DNA from: Microbacterium gorillae
GTDB lineage: Bacteria > Actinomycetota > Actinomycetes > Actinomycetales > Microbacteriaceae
DNA length: 64,000 nucleotides
NCBI RefSeq assembly: GCF_000826185.2
Contig: NZ_LN648873.1
Location: forward strand, 391,282 to 455,281
Direction: 5' to 3'
Every line of letters starts with the position of its first letter. Position 1 is the first letter of the stretch. A program made the translations under genes and the position numbers. The notes under the pieces were generated by a model. It made no database searches and had not been told where the DNA came from. It saw only the letters and a program-made list of their open reading frames with translations. Of this stretch, positions 53,297 to 63,400 are shown piece by piece.

Positions 53297-55024
53297 ATGG
53301 AGTTGAACGAGACGCGCGCCTGGAACAAGTTCTATGCGAAAGGCACGCCCGTCGACATCGAACCTGCGACCGGCTCGCTCTGCGACCTGCTGGACGAGCG
53401 CGTGGCGCAGTGGAGCGACCACGATGCGATCAGCTTCTTCGACGCCACCATCACCTACCGCGATTTCGGCGATCGGGTCGCCCGTGTCGCCGCCGGGCTC
53501 CGCCGGCTGGGTGTGGCGGCGGGGGACCGCGTCGCGCTGATCATGCCGAACGCCCCGCAGCACATGATCGCGTTCTACGCGGTGCTGCGCCTCGGCGCGG
53601 TCGTCGTCGAGCACAATCCGCTGTACACGTCCGACGAGCTCGAGGAGCAGTTCCGCGACCACGGCGCGCGCATCGTGATCGCGTGGGACAAGGTCGCGCC
53701 GACCGTGCAGGCCCTGCCGAAGGAGCTCGGCATCGCGGTCGTGGTGTCGGTGGACATCACCCGCGCGATGCCCGCGAAGATGCGGCTGATGCTCGCGCTG
53801 CCGATCGTGAAGGCCCGCGAGGCGCGGGAGAAGCTCACCGGGAAGGCCCCCGGAACCGTACCGTTCCAACGCCTGGAGCGGGAGAAGCCGATCGAGGCGG
53901 CGCATCCGCGACCGTCCGTTCATGACACCGCCTGCCTGCAGTACACCTCCGGCACCACCGGGACGCCCAAGGGCGCGATCATCAGCCATGGCAATCTGTG
54001 GTCCAACGCCTGCCAGGGCGCGGCCTGGATGCCGGACTTCACGCGCGGGGCGGGCAGCATCTACGGCCTGCTGCCCATGTTCCACTCGTTCGGGCTGCTG
54101 CTGTCGGTGATCTACTCCGTCGAGACCGGCTCTCGCGCGGTGCTCTTCCCGACCTTCGATCCGGCGCTGGTGGCCGATGCCGCTCGGAAGTTCCCGCCGA
54201 CGTTCGTGCCGGCCGTGCCGCCGATGTTCGACCGGCTCTCCCGTGTGGCCGCTGAGGGCAAGCTCGACCTCAGCCACGTCCAGTACGCGATCTCCGGGGC
54301 CATGACCCTGACGCCCGCCGTCGTGCGGCGCTGGGAGACGCAGGCCGGGTCGATGCTCAACGAGGGGTACGGGCTCACGGAGACCAGTCCGGTCGCCCTG
54401 GCCAACCCGTTCAACGACGACCGTCGGATCGGTGCGATCGGCATCCCCTTCCCGTCCACGGACATCCGCGTGGTGAACCCGGACGAGCCGACCCAGGAGG
54501 TCGCGCTCGGCGAGGTCGGGGAGCTGCTTATCCACGGCCCGCAGGTGTTCCAGGGCTACTGGAACCGCCCGGAGGAGACGGCCGCAACCCTGCTCGAGGG
54601 CGGCTGGCTGCGCACGGGCGATCTGGTCGTGCAGGACGAGGACGGTTTCGTCACGGTCGTGGACCGGAAGAAGGAACTGATCATCACCGGCGGATTCAAC
54701 GTCTCGCCAAGCGAGGTCGAGCGGATCGTGAACGAGACGCCCGGCGTGGCCGAGAGCGCCGTGGTCGGCATCCCGCGTGGTGGCGGTGCTGAGGTCGTCA
54801 CGGCGGTCGTCGTCCTCGACGAGGGCGCGACCTTCGACGAGGAGGCCGCCCGCGCGCTCGCCCATCAGAGCCTGGCCGACTACAAGCGCCCGCGGTCGTA
54901 CGTGATCTGGGAAGAACTGCCGAAGTCCCTCATCGGAAAGGTCCTGCGCCGGCGCGTCAAGGACACGCTCGTGGCGGACAAGCACGCCGTTCGCGCCGCG
55001 GTGGAGGCTGACGACGAGGCCTGA
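53297..55024 (+). CDS. Long-chain fatty acid-CoA ligase / AMP-dependent synthetase (ANL family)
   Basis: Activates a carboxylic acid with ATP, then transfers it to CoA. The 575 residues show the P-loop-like YTSGTTGTPKGA (from residue 216), YGLTETSPV, a GWLRTGDLVVQDEDGFVTVVDRKKELI hinge block split over two motifs, and the C-terminal catalytic Lys in KSLIGKVLRR. The YTSDELEEQ and LPMFHSFGLL segments favour a medium to long-chain substrate, but this cannot be fixed from sequence. It stands alone in the forward direction. Confidence 0.92.
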   Translation: MELNETRAWNKFYAKGTPVDIEPATGSLCDLLDERVAQWSDHDAISFFDATITYRDFGDRVARVAAGLRRLGVAAGDRVALIMPNAPQHMIAFYAVLRLGAVVVEHNPLYTSDELEEQFRDHGARIVIAWDKVAPTVQALPKELGIAVVVSVDITRAMPAKMRLMLALPIVKAREAREKLTGKAPGTVPFQRLEREKPIEAAHPRPSVHDTACLQYTSGTTGTPKGAIISHGNLWSNACQGAAWMPDFTRGAGSIYGLLPMFHSFGLLLSVIYSVETGSRAVLFPTFDPALVADAARKFPPTFVPAVPPMFDRLSRVAAEGKLDLSHVQYAISGAMTLTPAVVRRWETQAGSMLNEGYGLTETSPVALANPFNDDRRIGAIGIPFPSTDIRVVNPDEPTQEVALGEVGELLIHGPQVFQGYWNRPEETAATLLEGGWLRTGDLVVQDEDGFVTVVDRKKELIITGGFNVSPSEVERIVNETPGVAESAVVGIPRGGGAEVVTAVVVLDEGATFDEEAARALAHQSLADYKRPRSYVIWEELPKSLIGKVLRRRVKDTLVADKHAVRAAVEADDEA

Positions 55025-55286
55025 GCCGAGTACCGAACCCGGCTCGGCGATGAGCTGACGCGGGCCGGCGAAACCACGCACGTCACCGCGGCCCGAACGT
55101 CGTCTCCGCACGGCCTCCGCGGGGATGCGGTAGCCGCGCCGACAGGTGCCGCGAGCGGTCGGGCCGAACGCACGGTTCCCGCAGCGGACTCGGCATTCTC
55201 GCGCTTCGGCGGAGTTCTCGCTTCGATCGCCGACCCGATCCCGATTCGTTCTACGCTTCCAGTCCGGACGGAGCGCGGGAGGAGCC
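55025..55286. other. Non-coding interval after the acyl-CoA ligase
   Basis: No credible gene on either strand: the open frames here are Arg/Pro/Ser-rich and lack homology-like motifs. The last ~90 nt may carry the promoter of the small reading frame at 55287. Confidence 0.5.
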
Positions 55287-55622
55287 ATGGACCGCAGGGC
55301 CGAGAACACCGCACAGGCGATGCGCCTCGTGCCGGTGCGCGCCGGTGGTTTCGCACCTGCCCGCGCCGGAAACGGCCGGATGGATCCCGTGGGGACGAAC
55401 TCTGCGGGCCGCATCGAGCACCTGCCTGGTGGCGCCTGCTCAGGCGGCGCCGGGACCACACCACGTGTGTGGTCGCCGCCGTCGCGTGAGACGGAGGGCA
55501 CGTCGCCGGCCGTCGGGGTCGACGACGATCGCTTCGGGTCGATCGTCGCGATGGCCGTGGTGCTCGTCACGATGAGGACGGCGCTTCGCCAGTGGCGACG
55601 TCGCCTCGCCCCCGGTCCGTAG
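55287..55622 (+). CDS. Hypothetical small protein with C-terminal hydrophobic segment
   Basis: An unrecognised 111-residue reading frame. The ATG follows GGGAGGAGCC, a good ribosome-binding site. The middle is Gly/Pro/Arg-rich with no motif; FGSIVAMAVVLVTM near residues 86-99 could be one membrane helix before an Arg-rich end. Two hairpins follow closely, as after a real transcript. Against it: low-complexity composition and possible overlap with other frames. Confidence 0.35.
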   Translation: MDRRAENTAQAMRLVPVRAGGFAPARAGNGRMDPVGTNSAGRIEHLPGGACSGGAGTTPRVWSPPSRETEGTSPAVGVDDDRFGSIVAMAVVLVTMRTALRQWRRRLAPGP

Positions 55623-55625
55623 CGA

Positions 55626-55684
55626 GCACCGGTCTGGCCCGGTGCACGGAGAGCCCCGCATCACATGGCAGGTGCGGGGCTCTC
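55626..55684 (+). terminator. Two consecutive hairpins
   Basis: GCACCGG/CCGGTGC (55626-55645), then a perfect 12-bp stem GAGAGCCCCGCA/TGCGGGGCTCTC (55649-55660 and 55673-55684). They lie just after the small frame and before the GTPase gene. Confidence 0.6.
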
Positions 55685-55782
55685 GGCCGTCCGGACTCGG
55701 CCCCCTGCCTGATCCTCCGGGGCACAGGATATGTTTGTCCCGCGCAGCGGCAACCCTCCGGTGCCGCGGCAGAGGGGACACC

Positions 55783-56955
55783 ATGACAGCGCAGCGCGGC
55801 GAGCCGGATCAGCCGGCGCAGGCGATCGACGGCACGCCGTTCCTGGAAGCCACGGCGGAGGCGAAGGCCCGCTACGGCCGGTTCAATCTCGCGATCGTGG
55901 GAGCGACCGGAGTGGGGAAGTCTTCGCTCGTGAACGCCGTCTTCGGCCGTGACCTGGCGAAGGTCGGAAAGGGCCTGCCGGTCACCCGCGGCGTCCACTA
56001 CTACCACGACGAGTCGCTCGGGATCTGGGATCTCGAGGGTTTCGAGATCGGTTCCGCTTCCACACCGGCGGAGACGCTGCGTGGCCACCTCGCGACGATC
56101 GCATCCCGTCCGGCGAGTGAGCAGATCGCCGTGGTCTGGTACTGCGTGCTGTCCACGGCGGATCGCCTCACGCCGCCGGACATCGCGATGATCCGCGAAC
56201 TCGACGCCGCCGGGCTGCCGGTGATCCTGGTTCTCACGAAGGTGGACTGGACGAAGAATCCGCTCACCGGCAAGTACTCCGCACCGAAGGACGTTGAGGA
56301 GTTCCGGGATTGGCTCGAGCACCCTGTCGACGCGGACGGCCGACCGGTCGACCTGCGGGTGCAGGGCGTCGTGCTCACCGCCGCGTACAACAAGCACGGA
56401 AAGGGCGCGGGGCACGGGCTCGGTGAGCTCGTGACGCAGACCCTCGCGCTGTCGCCGGAGAACGAGAAGGACGCGTTTCGCATCGCGCAGCGACTCAACC
56501 TCCCCTGGAAGCGCGAAATGGCGCGGCCGGTCATCAGTGCCGCCGCTTCTGCCGCGGCCGCCGCGGCGGCGGTTCCCATTCCGGTGGCGGACGCCGTGGT
56601 TCTGGCGCCGATCCAGATCTCGATGATGGGCCGGATCGCGGCGATCTACGACCTCGAGCTGAAGACCATGATGTCCGCCGGCGCTCTCGCGCAGCTCGGC
56701 GTGCAGATGTCCGGTCAGGCGCTTGCCCGGAGTTTCCTCAAACTCATTCCGGGGGCAGGCAGCGTGATCAACGCCGGTGTTGCGCTGGCTGTCACGGCTG
56801 CAACGGGGGAGGCCTGGATGCGCCTGTGTGAGGCCGTGCACACGGGCAAGATCGACGTGTCCAAGATCGGCCAGACCTGGTCCTCCTACGCGCCATCCTT
56901 CGTCGACGTAGTCCGCAAGATCGCCGACAACCGCCGCTCCCGCCCCGGACACTGA
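55783..56955 (+). CDS. GTPase with C-terminal DUF697-like membrane domain
   Basis: A 390-residue P-loop GTPase. Residues ~30-230 form the G domain: Walker A GATGVGKSS (40-48), a switch region TRGVHYYHD, G3-like DLEGFE and G4 TKVD. Residues ~240-370 are Ala-rich and hydrophobic (VISAAASAAAAAAAVPIPVADAVV), resembling the DUF697 domain of YcjF-type proteins. Such GTPases associate with membranes or ribosomes; the role is unknown. The ATG is preceded by GAGGGGA. The frame extends upstream but lacks homology. Confidence 0.85.
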   Translation: MTAQRGEPDQPAQAIDGTPFLEATAEAKARYGRFNLAIVGATGVGKSSLVNAVFGRDLAKVGKGLPVTRGVHYYHDESLGIWDLEGFEIGSASTPAETLRGHLATIASRPASEQIAVVWYCVLSTADRLTPPDIAMIRELDAAGLPVILVLTKVDWTKNPLTGKYSAPKDVEEFRDWLEHPVDADGRPVDLRVQGVVLTAAYNKHGKGAGHGLGELVTQTLALSPENEKDAFRIAQRLNLPWKREMARPVISAAASAAAAAAAVPIPVADAVVLAPIQISMMGRIAAIYDLELKTMMSAGALAQLGVQMSGQALARSFLKLIPGAGSVINAGVALAVTAATGEAWMRLCEAVHTGKIDVSKIGQTWSSYAPSFVDVVRKIADNRRSRPGH

Positions 56956-57103
56956 CCGCCGCTCCGGTCCGCCGCGTGTCGGGAGCGGCGCGCGACGCTC
57001 CGGTGCCTGGTCTGGCTGGGGCTCCCGATTCCATGACGCAGTGAGAACTCTCACCCCTCGACTGTGCCACCCGATGTCGGGCGCTCGGGACGCGCCGGAC
57101 GGT

Positions 57104-57262
57104 TCAGGGGCTGCGGGTGGGTCCGGCGAGGCCGTGCTCGTGCGCGAACACGGCCAGCTGCACGCGATCGCGGAGGCTGAGCTTGCGCAGCAGCGAGCCG
57201 ACATGGCTCTTCACCGTGGCCTCGCTGAGGAAGAGCGCCGCGGAGATCTCCGCGTTCGTCAT
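57104..57262 (-). pseudogene. Remnant of a LuxR/NarL-type response regulator (HTH only)
   Basis: About 52 codons encode MTNAEISAALFLSEATVKSH, then VGSLLRKLSLRDRVQLAVF, ending HGLAGPTRSP and stop. This is the recognition half of a LuxR-type helix-turn-helix at the C-terminus of NarL/FixJ regulators. The receiver domain and the linker before the HTH are absent, and the DNA upstream does not continue the family. A deletion relic next to the Rhs region is the likeliest reading. The rest of the 675-bp gap 56956-57630 shows no gene. Confidence 0.7.
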
Positions 57263-57558
57263 CCGCGCGGACGAGACGGCGCCGGTGTATGTGGAGGTTT
57301 CCGCGGGCGTCGTCGCGCACTCCTATGCGCTGCCGGCCGCGTGGGATCGAACTGCGGTCGTTGCGCGCCGCTGCACCTTCCAGGCGTAGTAGCCGGAGAG
57401 GTGCGGGGACAGTGTGTTCACGTTGATCGAGAGGCCATCGAGCCTCCTATGCGCCTGGGCCTCCGCGGTATCGGGATGGGGTCAAAACCGGTGAAGTTGC
57501 GCAGGGCGGGATTTCTAACTGAACGTTCGCTGGGTGTTCCCTTTCAGGGCCGTATGAG

Positions 57559-57566
57559 TATAGGTT
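57559..57566 (+). promoter_or_regulatory. Putative -10 region of the DNRLRE/LamG-Rhs pair
   Basis: TATAGGTT, an AT-rich patch about 65 nt before the chosen ATG. It is the only candidate in the gap. Confidence 0.3.
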
Positions 57567-57630
57567 CATCTCAGATCTGAGGATCGCTGTGCAGGAACGG
57601 GTCCTGCCTGGGGGGTATGAGGGCGATCTC

Positions 57631-60471
57631 ATGCGCGCATGGGCGCTCATTGGCGTGTCCGCAATGCTGGTAGCAGGCATCAGCTATGCAGGGCAAACAC
57701 CAGTTGCGGCAGCGCCACCTGTCAGCAGCGTGAATCCTGCGGTTGATTCCCCCGATGCAGAAAAGGCCGCGGCTGATGCAGATATCGAGAGCGCGGCGGA
57801 TATAGCTACCGAAACGGGAGAGGCCGTCGTAGTCGACAGCCTGCTCACCCCTCTCCAGACGGTGACGGCCCAGCCTGACGGTTCGGTGCAGGTTGAGATT
57901 TCGACGGTGCCAATTCGTGCAGAGGTAAGCGGAGAGTGGCTGCCTGTTCAGACCGACCTAGTCCTCGAAGACGAGTGGTATGTGCCTACGGTCAGCGCTG
58001 CTCCTGTGAGGTTCTCAGCTGGTGGGAGCGACATCATGTCCCAGATCCAGACTGAGTCGGGCGAATGGGTGACGGAGTACTCTGCGACGGGCGATCTCCC
58101 CAAGCCTTCTATTGAAGGTGACACGGCGACCTACTCGGAGGTGCTTCCCGGGGTTGACCTCAAGCTCGTCGCCACGAAAACCGGCATGGCTTCTATCTAC
58201 GTTGTGAAGACGCCCGCCGCGGCGAAGGCGAGCCGTCTTGGAAACCTTGAAGTTGAGATTGAGGGTGCAGAGCTCACGACCCCTGAACCGGGCCGGCTGG
58301 AGGCGACGGCTGACGACGGCACGTCGCTGATCTCCGCTCAACCTCTCTGGTGGGACTCGTCTGGTGGAGGGACATATCGAGAGCCTGGACTGGAGAACGT
58401 GCCCGCCCCCGTGAGCCACGAGATTGAGGGGCAGCAACTCACTATCGACGTCGCGGAATCTGTTCGTGTGGAGGAACGGCGTGGCGGCGATGAAACCGTT
58501 TACCCGATCTTCGTTGACCCGGACTGGAGCACGGGCATCAACACATCCTGGTACACCGACAAAGCCTTCCCAGCGGTTTCATACCTGACGGCTGGTGCTT
58601 CGGATGTGCTCCGTGTTGGCGTCTGGGCTGAATACCACTCGAACATGTACTTCGAACTCCCGATGCCGACTTTCCTCGCGGCCGGCGATGTCAAGAAGGC
58701 GCTCCTGTCTACGAAGATCGTTGCCATCATGGCGTGCGGACAGCAGTCGATTCAGTCGCGCTACCAGACGACTTACAAGAATCCAGGCTTCACGTGGAAC
58801 CAGGAGCAGGCTTGGAAGGCCGCTGGGACCATGGGGTGGAGCGCTCCTATGACGACATGGACCAGTCGCGACTGTGGGGGTGTGGTGCCATATTCCACCG
58901 GCTGGGATGTCGCGGCAGCGGTGAAGAACCGCCTCAGCGTGAACGCAAGGTCCGTCCAGATCGTCTACTCGCCCACCAGTGCCACAGCGCCATCGCGGTT
59001 GCACTTCGACCGTGCAGCGACGCTCACGATCCAGTACAACCGTGCACCATCCACGCCTACTGAGCCGAAGATCATCAGCCCAACCCGCGCTTGCGGAACT
59101 CTCGCCGACCCCGCGATGGTCAGTGCCACGAGCGTGACGGTATCTGTGGGCCAGCAGGACCCCGACGGCGGAAATGTGAAGACGAGCTTCCGACTGTTCA
59201 AAGCAAACGATTTGTCGGTCGCAATCAAGAACCAGTACTCACCGCTGGAAGCTGGTGGCACTCGCTCGATGACCTTCAGTGGCCTGACCAACGGAACGGC
59301 CTACGCGTGGAATGCGCGTGGCGACGACGGCGAACGAGAGAGCGCCGCCGGCTCCACCGTCTGCTACTTCACCGTCGACACGACCAAGCCTCCAGCACCC
59401 CAGATCACTGCACCGTCCACGTCGATGACGGTGGGCGTGCCTGTCGCTCCGACGTTCCAGAACGAGCCAGCCGACGTAGCCGGATACGTGTACTGGCTGA
59501 CCGCAGGTCAACAGACCACAACGCCCGCAATCCCCGTCGATGGGGTGGTGTCGACAACCGCGCTCTTGCCGGCCTGCGATGCAATCACGGTAAACGCCCA
59601 CCGCATGTGCAAGGGTGCTGCCCCGAAGATCGCTCCGGTAGACGACTACTCGGTGGCTTGGTTCGCGGCGTACGACCGCGCTGGCAACATGTCAGCACCT
59701 ACAGGTGTCAAGCTGTATGGCGCGTCCGCTCCAGCCCAGCCCGCGGACATCAGCGGTGGGCACGGATGGCACTTGGACAACAATGATGCCGTTCCGTTGC
59801 CGGCCTCCGTCGCTGACACGAACTACGGCCTGGCTCCATCTGCTGCCATCGCGTTGACTATCCCGTCCACGCTGCCGCAATCTACCGTTTCGCCTGTCCG
59901 GGACAACTCGCCCAACTGGCCGGTCCTGAAGCTCGGAACGACGCCGAACGGAACGGACGCAATCAAGACTGCGTCAACGCCGGCGAACGCCAGCAAGAGC
60001 TTCACCGTCAGCGTCGCGGTGAACAGCCCTTCACTGGCGTCCAGCGAACAGATCCTGTTGTCGCAGTCAGGGGCGGGACGTGGCTCCGTGAAGATGAAGA
60101 CCACGTCAACCAATCAGTATGCGTTTTGCATCGAGGGAGCGTCGGCCGCCGACGATAACGGTCGTCCCGTCAGCACCTGCGTTACCGGCGGCTCGGTGAC
60201 GGCCAACAAGTGGACTGTCGTCACCGGAATCTGGGACGCGGGCAACGAGGAGATGCGTCTCCTCATTGACAACGACATCGCACCGGTTGCGCGCGCCAGC
60301 CATGTGCTCGGATCAGGTGACTGGTCGGCCAATGGCCCGCTGGTCCTAGCACCCGGGCCGAGCACGTCCAGGTTCACCGGCTTGATGACGAACCTCACTG
60401 TCATTCCTGCCGTCGTCAACAGCGACCAGCTGTCGATGCTGGCCCGATTCATGTCCCCGTTCGCGAGCTGA
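57631..60471 (+). CDS. Secreted DNRLRE/LamG-like protein upstream of an Rhs gene
   Basis: A 946-residue exported protein. The signal peptide MRAWALIGVSAMLVAGISYA ends near AAAPP. Residues ~50-280 form a beta-rich region common at the head of such proteins (LPGVDLKLV, YPIFVDPDW). Residues ~290-470 resemble DNRLRE domains (FELPMPTFLAAGDVKKALL, GWDVAAAVKNRL). Two fibronectin-like segments follow, and ~790-946 looks like a LamG/concanavalin domain. The ATG at 57631 has GAGGG 7 nt upstream; a GTG at 57589 is possible. Such genes usually precede an Rhs gene, as here (12 nt gap). A surface or toxin-delivery role is inferred. The codons are less GC-rich than in the housekeeping genes. Confidence 0.75.
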   Translation: MRAWALIGVSAMLVAGISYAGQTPVAAAPPVSSVNPAVDSPDAEKAAADADIESAADIATETGEAVVVDSLLTPLQTVTAQPDGSVQVEISTVPIRAEVSGEWLPVQTDLVLEDEWYVPTVSAAPVRFSAGGSDIMSQIQTESGEWVTEYSATGDLPKPSIEGDTATYSEVLPGVDLKLVATKTGMASIYVVKTPAAAKASRLGNLEVEIEGAELTTPEPGRLEATADDGTSLISAQPLWWDSSGGGTYREPGLENVPAPVSHEIEGQQLTIDVAESVRVEERRGGDETVYPIFVDPDWSTGINTSWYTDKAFPAVSYLTAGASDVLRVGVWAEYHSNMYFELPMPTFLAAGDVKKALLSTKIVAIMACGQQSIQSRYQTTYKNPGFTWNQEQAWKAAGTMGWSAPMTTWTSRDCGGVVPYSTGWDVAAAVKNRLSVNARSVQIVYSPTSATAPSRLHFDRAATLTIQYNRAPSTPTEPKIISPTRACGTLADPAMVSATSVTVSVGQQDPDGGNVKTSFRLFKANDLSVAIKNQYSPLEAGGTRSMTFSGLTNGTAYAWNARGDDGERESAAGSTVCYFTVDTTKPPAPQITAPSTSMTVGVPVAPTFQNEPADVAGYVYWLTAGQQTTTPAIPVDGVVSTTALLPACDAITVNAHRMCKGAAPKIAPVDDYSVAWFAAYDRAGNMSAPTGVKLYGASAPAQPADISGGHGWHLDNNDAVPLPASVADTNYGLAPSAAIALTIPSTLPQSTVSPVRDNSPNWPVLKLGTTPNGTDAIKTASTPANASKSFTVSVAVNSPSLASSEQILLSQSGAGRGSVKMKTTSTNQYAFCIEGASAADDNGRPVSTCVTGGSVTANKWTVVTGIWDAGNEEMRLLIDNDIAPVARASHVLGSGDWSANGPLVLAPGPSTSRFTGLMTNLTVIPAVVNSDQLSMLARFMSPFAS

Positions 60472-60482
60472 AAGTCACGCCG

Positions 60483-63400
60483 ATGACGAATGTGAAAGCT
60501 GTATCTCGCTGGTGCCTCACCGCCGCCGCAACGCTGGCCTTGGTCGTACCAGTGGGGGTGGTAGGCCAAGGCGCCCAGGCCCAACAAAGCGCTGAAGCAC
60601 CCCTCGTGGATGTTCCCGTCTTCGCTGACCCCGTGCCAGGGGAACTCGAGGGCCAGGCCGAACAGTTTGACATCGGGCCGGCGGCTGAGAATGATGCAAT
60701 CCCGCTTCCAACCGCCGTCGAAACGGTACCTGAGGTTGACCTCGTGCTGTCGACTTCAGACGAGGTGCCAGCGGTGACGACGGAGGGGCCCAAGGAGTCG
60801 ACTCCAGCAACGACTTCGGGAGAGTGGCAGCCGCTGGGCGACAGCGGTATCGCGTTGGCAGTCACCGACCAGACGGCTCTTACCGACCGGAAATCTGAGG
60901 ATGCCGGCAGTGACCCAGGTCCATCGCCGGCGCCGACACCCACCGGGCCATACCCGTCTCCTCACCCGTCAGCCACCGCTCTATCTGCGACACCGGATAG
61001 CCCCACAGCTTCACCGCCCCCTACCCAAAGCCCGGCAGCATCCGAGACTCCAACGCCGGACGTGTCGGAGACACCACTACCGACCCCTGCGCCGACTGAA
61101 TCGGCAACACCGAACCCGAGCCCAAATCCCACGCCCACTAAGCCCGAAGAAACACCCGACGCTGCGGGAGATGAGCTCGCGATTGTCGCTGCTGTCCTCG
61201 ATGCGGGTGCGGCGGAAGAAGCGGGAGGCGAGGGAGTCCTTATTCCGTTGACTTCCGAGGCCGACGAACCCGCACCTGTAGCGGTGAGCGTTCCCGATGA
61301 AATTCTCATCGGGATGTATGGCGCGGACTTCTCGCACCGTGTGCGATGGGTTCAAGTGCCGGAGGGCACCGACTCAGCAGACATCGCCGAGACAAGCCTC
61401 CCGGTAGCGTCCGCGTCCACCGACGCCGCGACAGTCCTTACACCTGTCGTGTCGAGTGAGACGACCCTGCTGATGGCGGTGGCCGCGGCAGACTCCGGCA
61501 ACGGAACGGGTTCCTATTCGGCAACGCCCCTTAAGTCCGCCTCAAGCTGGGACGTCTCAGAGCAGACCGGAGCTTTCAGCTGGACCTACGAGATGGCCGT
61601 TCCCACGGCGGGCGCTGGTCCGACGCCACAGGTTGGCTTGAACTACAACTCCCAGTCTGTCGATGGGCTGACAGGTTCCACCAACAACCAGCCCTCCGTC
61701 GTCGGTGAAGGCTGGGCACTGGGCGCGACGGGGTTCATCGAACGCTCATACGTGTCCTGCGCTTTGGACGATGGCGCATCCGGAGCCGTGAAGACTTCAG
61801 GCGACCTCTGCTGGCGTAGCGACAATGCCACCGTCTCGATGGCGGGACACTCCGGGGCTCTCATCAAGGACAAGACCTCCGGAAAGTGGAAGCTCGAGTC
61901 CGATGACGGCAGTCGCTTCGAGCAGCTGGTGGGAACAGCCGCGGGTTGCGGCGTCAACGGCACCGAGAGCAACGACTGCTGGCGGATGACGACAACCGAC
62001 GGCACCCAGTACTTCTTCGGCCTGAATCGGCTCCCGGGGTGGGTTGCGGGCAACGAAGTGACTAACTCGACTTGGACCGTCCCCGTCTACGGCAACGACA
62101 CTGGAGAGCCCTGCCACGCCTCAACCTTCGCGGCGTCATCGTGCATGCAAGCATGGCGATGGAATCTCGACTATGTCGTGGACGTTCACGGCAACGCTCA
62201 GACGTTGTACTACACCGCCGAGTCCAACAAGTACGCCAAGGGCGGTTCGGGCGCGACCTCGTACCAGCGAGGCGGCGTGCTCAGTCGTATCGACTACGGG
62301 CTTCGGAACGACGCGATCCTCACCGCGGACGCAGCTGGCTACCGCGTGCTCTTCACCTACGACCCGAATGGTCGTTGCAACGACACCACCGGGGCGAAAT
62401 GCACCGCCAGCTCACTCGCCACCGCAACCAAGCCAACAACCCCCTCCGCATACCCCGACGTGCCGTGGGACCAGTACTGCACAGCGGCGAGCTGCTCGGC
62501 GTCTCAGATCGCGCCAACGTTCTTCACCAACGCGAGCTTGACGAAGGTGCAGACCCAGGCCAAGGTCTCGGGAGCGTACAAGACCGTCGACACATGGTCG
62601 CTGGGGCATTCGTACCCAGCTCCCGGCGATGGAATGTCTGCGGCATTGTGGCTTACGAAGGTCCAACGTGTCGGTACCGCTGCCGGCCAAGCAGCGGTCA
62701 CTGAACCCGCAACTGAGTTCACCGGCACCACGAAGCAGAACCGCGTGTGGGCTATCGACGGCCTTGCACCGCTCGACAAGTGGCGTCTGAGCTCCATCAA
62801 GACGAGTCTCGGTGCCGTCATCAGCGTCAACTACAAGGCCCAGCAGTGCACCGTTGAACAGGCCGCTGCAATCATTGCTGCACCAGAGACGAACACCAGG
62901 TGGTGTTTCCCAGAATGGTGGATTCCAGCGGGACTCGAACCGAAGAAGGACCTGTTCCACAAGTATCCAGTGACCTCAGTCACGGTGAATCCGAAAACAG
63001 GTGGTCCATTGTCGAAGACAATGGTCACGCAGTACAAATACGGGACGCCGAAGTGGCGATACAACGACTCCCCACTTCTGGTCGGCAACAAGGCGACCTG
63101 GAACGTCTTCGCTGGCGTCGGGTCCGTTGAGGTTCGTGAAGGCAATACCTCTGCGAGCAGCTCGCAAAAGGTGACCAAGACCTGGTATTACCAGGGCATG
63201 TACGGCGACCGTGCAAATGCAGCCGGCGGAACGAAGACCGACGTCGTGAGCGGCACAGCGACTGTCAAGGACTACCGCTACTTTGCCGGGATGGTCTACC
63301 GGCAACAGGTGGAACTTGGGGTCGGTGGTTCGGTGGTCTCGAACGTCGTCAATGGCCTGTGGGCCTCGAGCGTGACCGCCGACGATGGCACTCGCACCGC

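Noticed and set aside
54880..55464. Minus-strand frame of 194 codons after the acyl-CoA ligase
   Set aside because: It is partly antisense to the ligase end and its composition is low-complexity Arg/Ser/Pro, with no ribosome-binding site.
57041..57580. Plus-strand frame of 179 codons before the DNRLRE gene
   Set aside because: It overlaps the LuxR-type HTH on the other strand, has mixed composition and has no ribosome-binding site.
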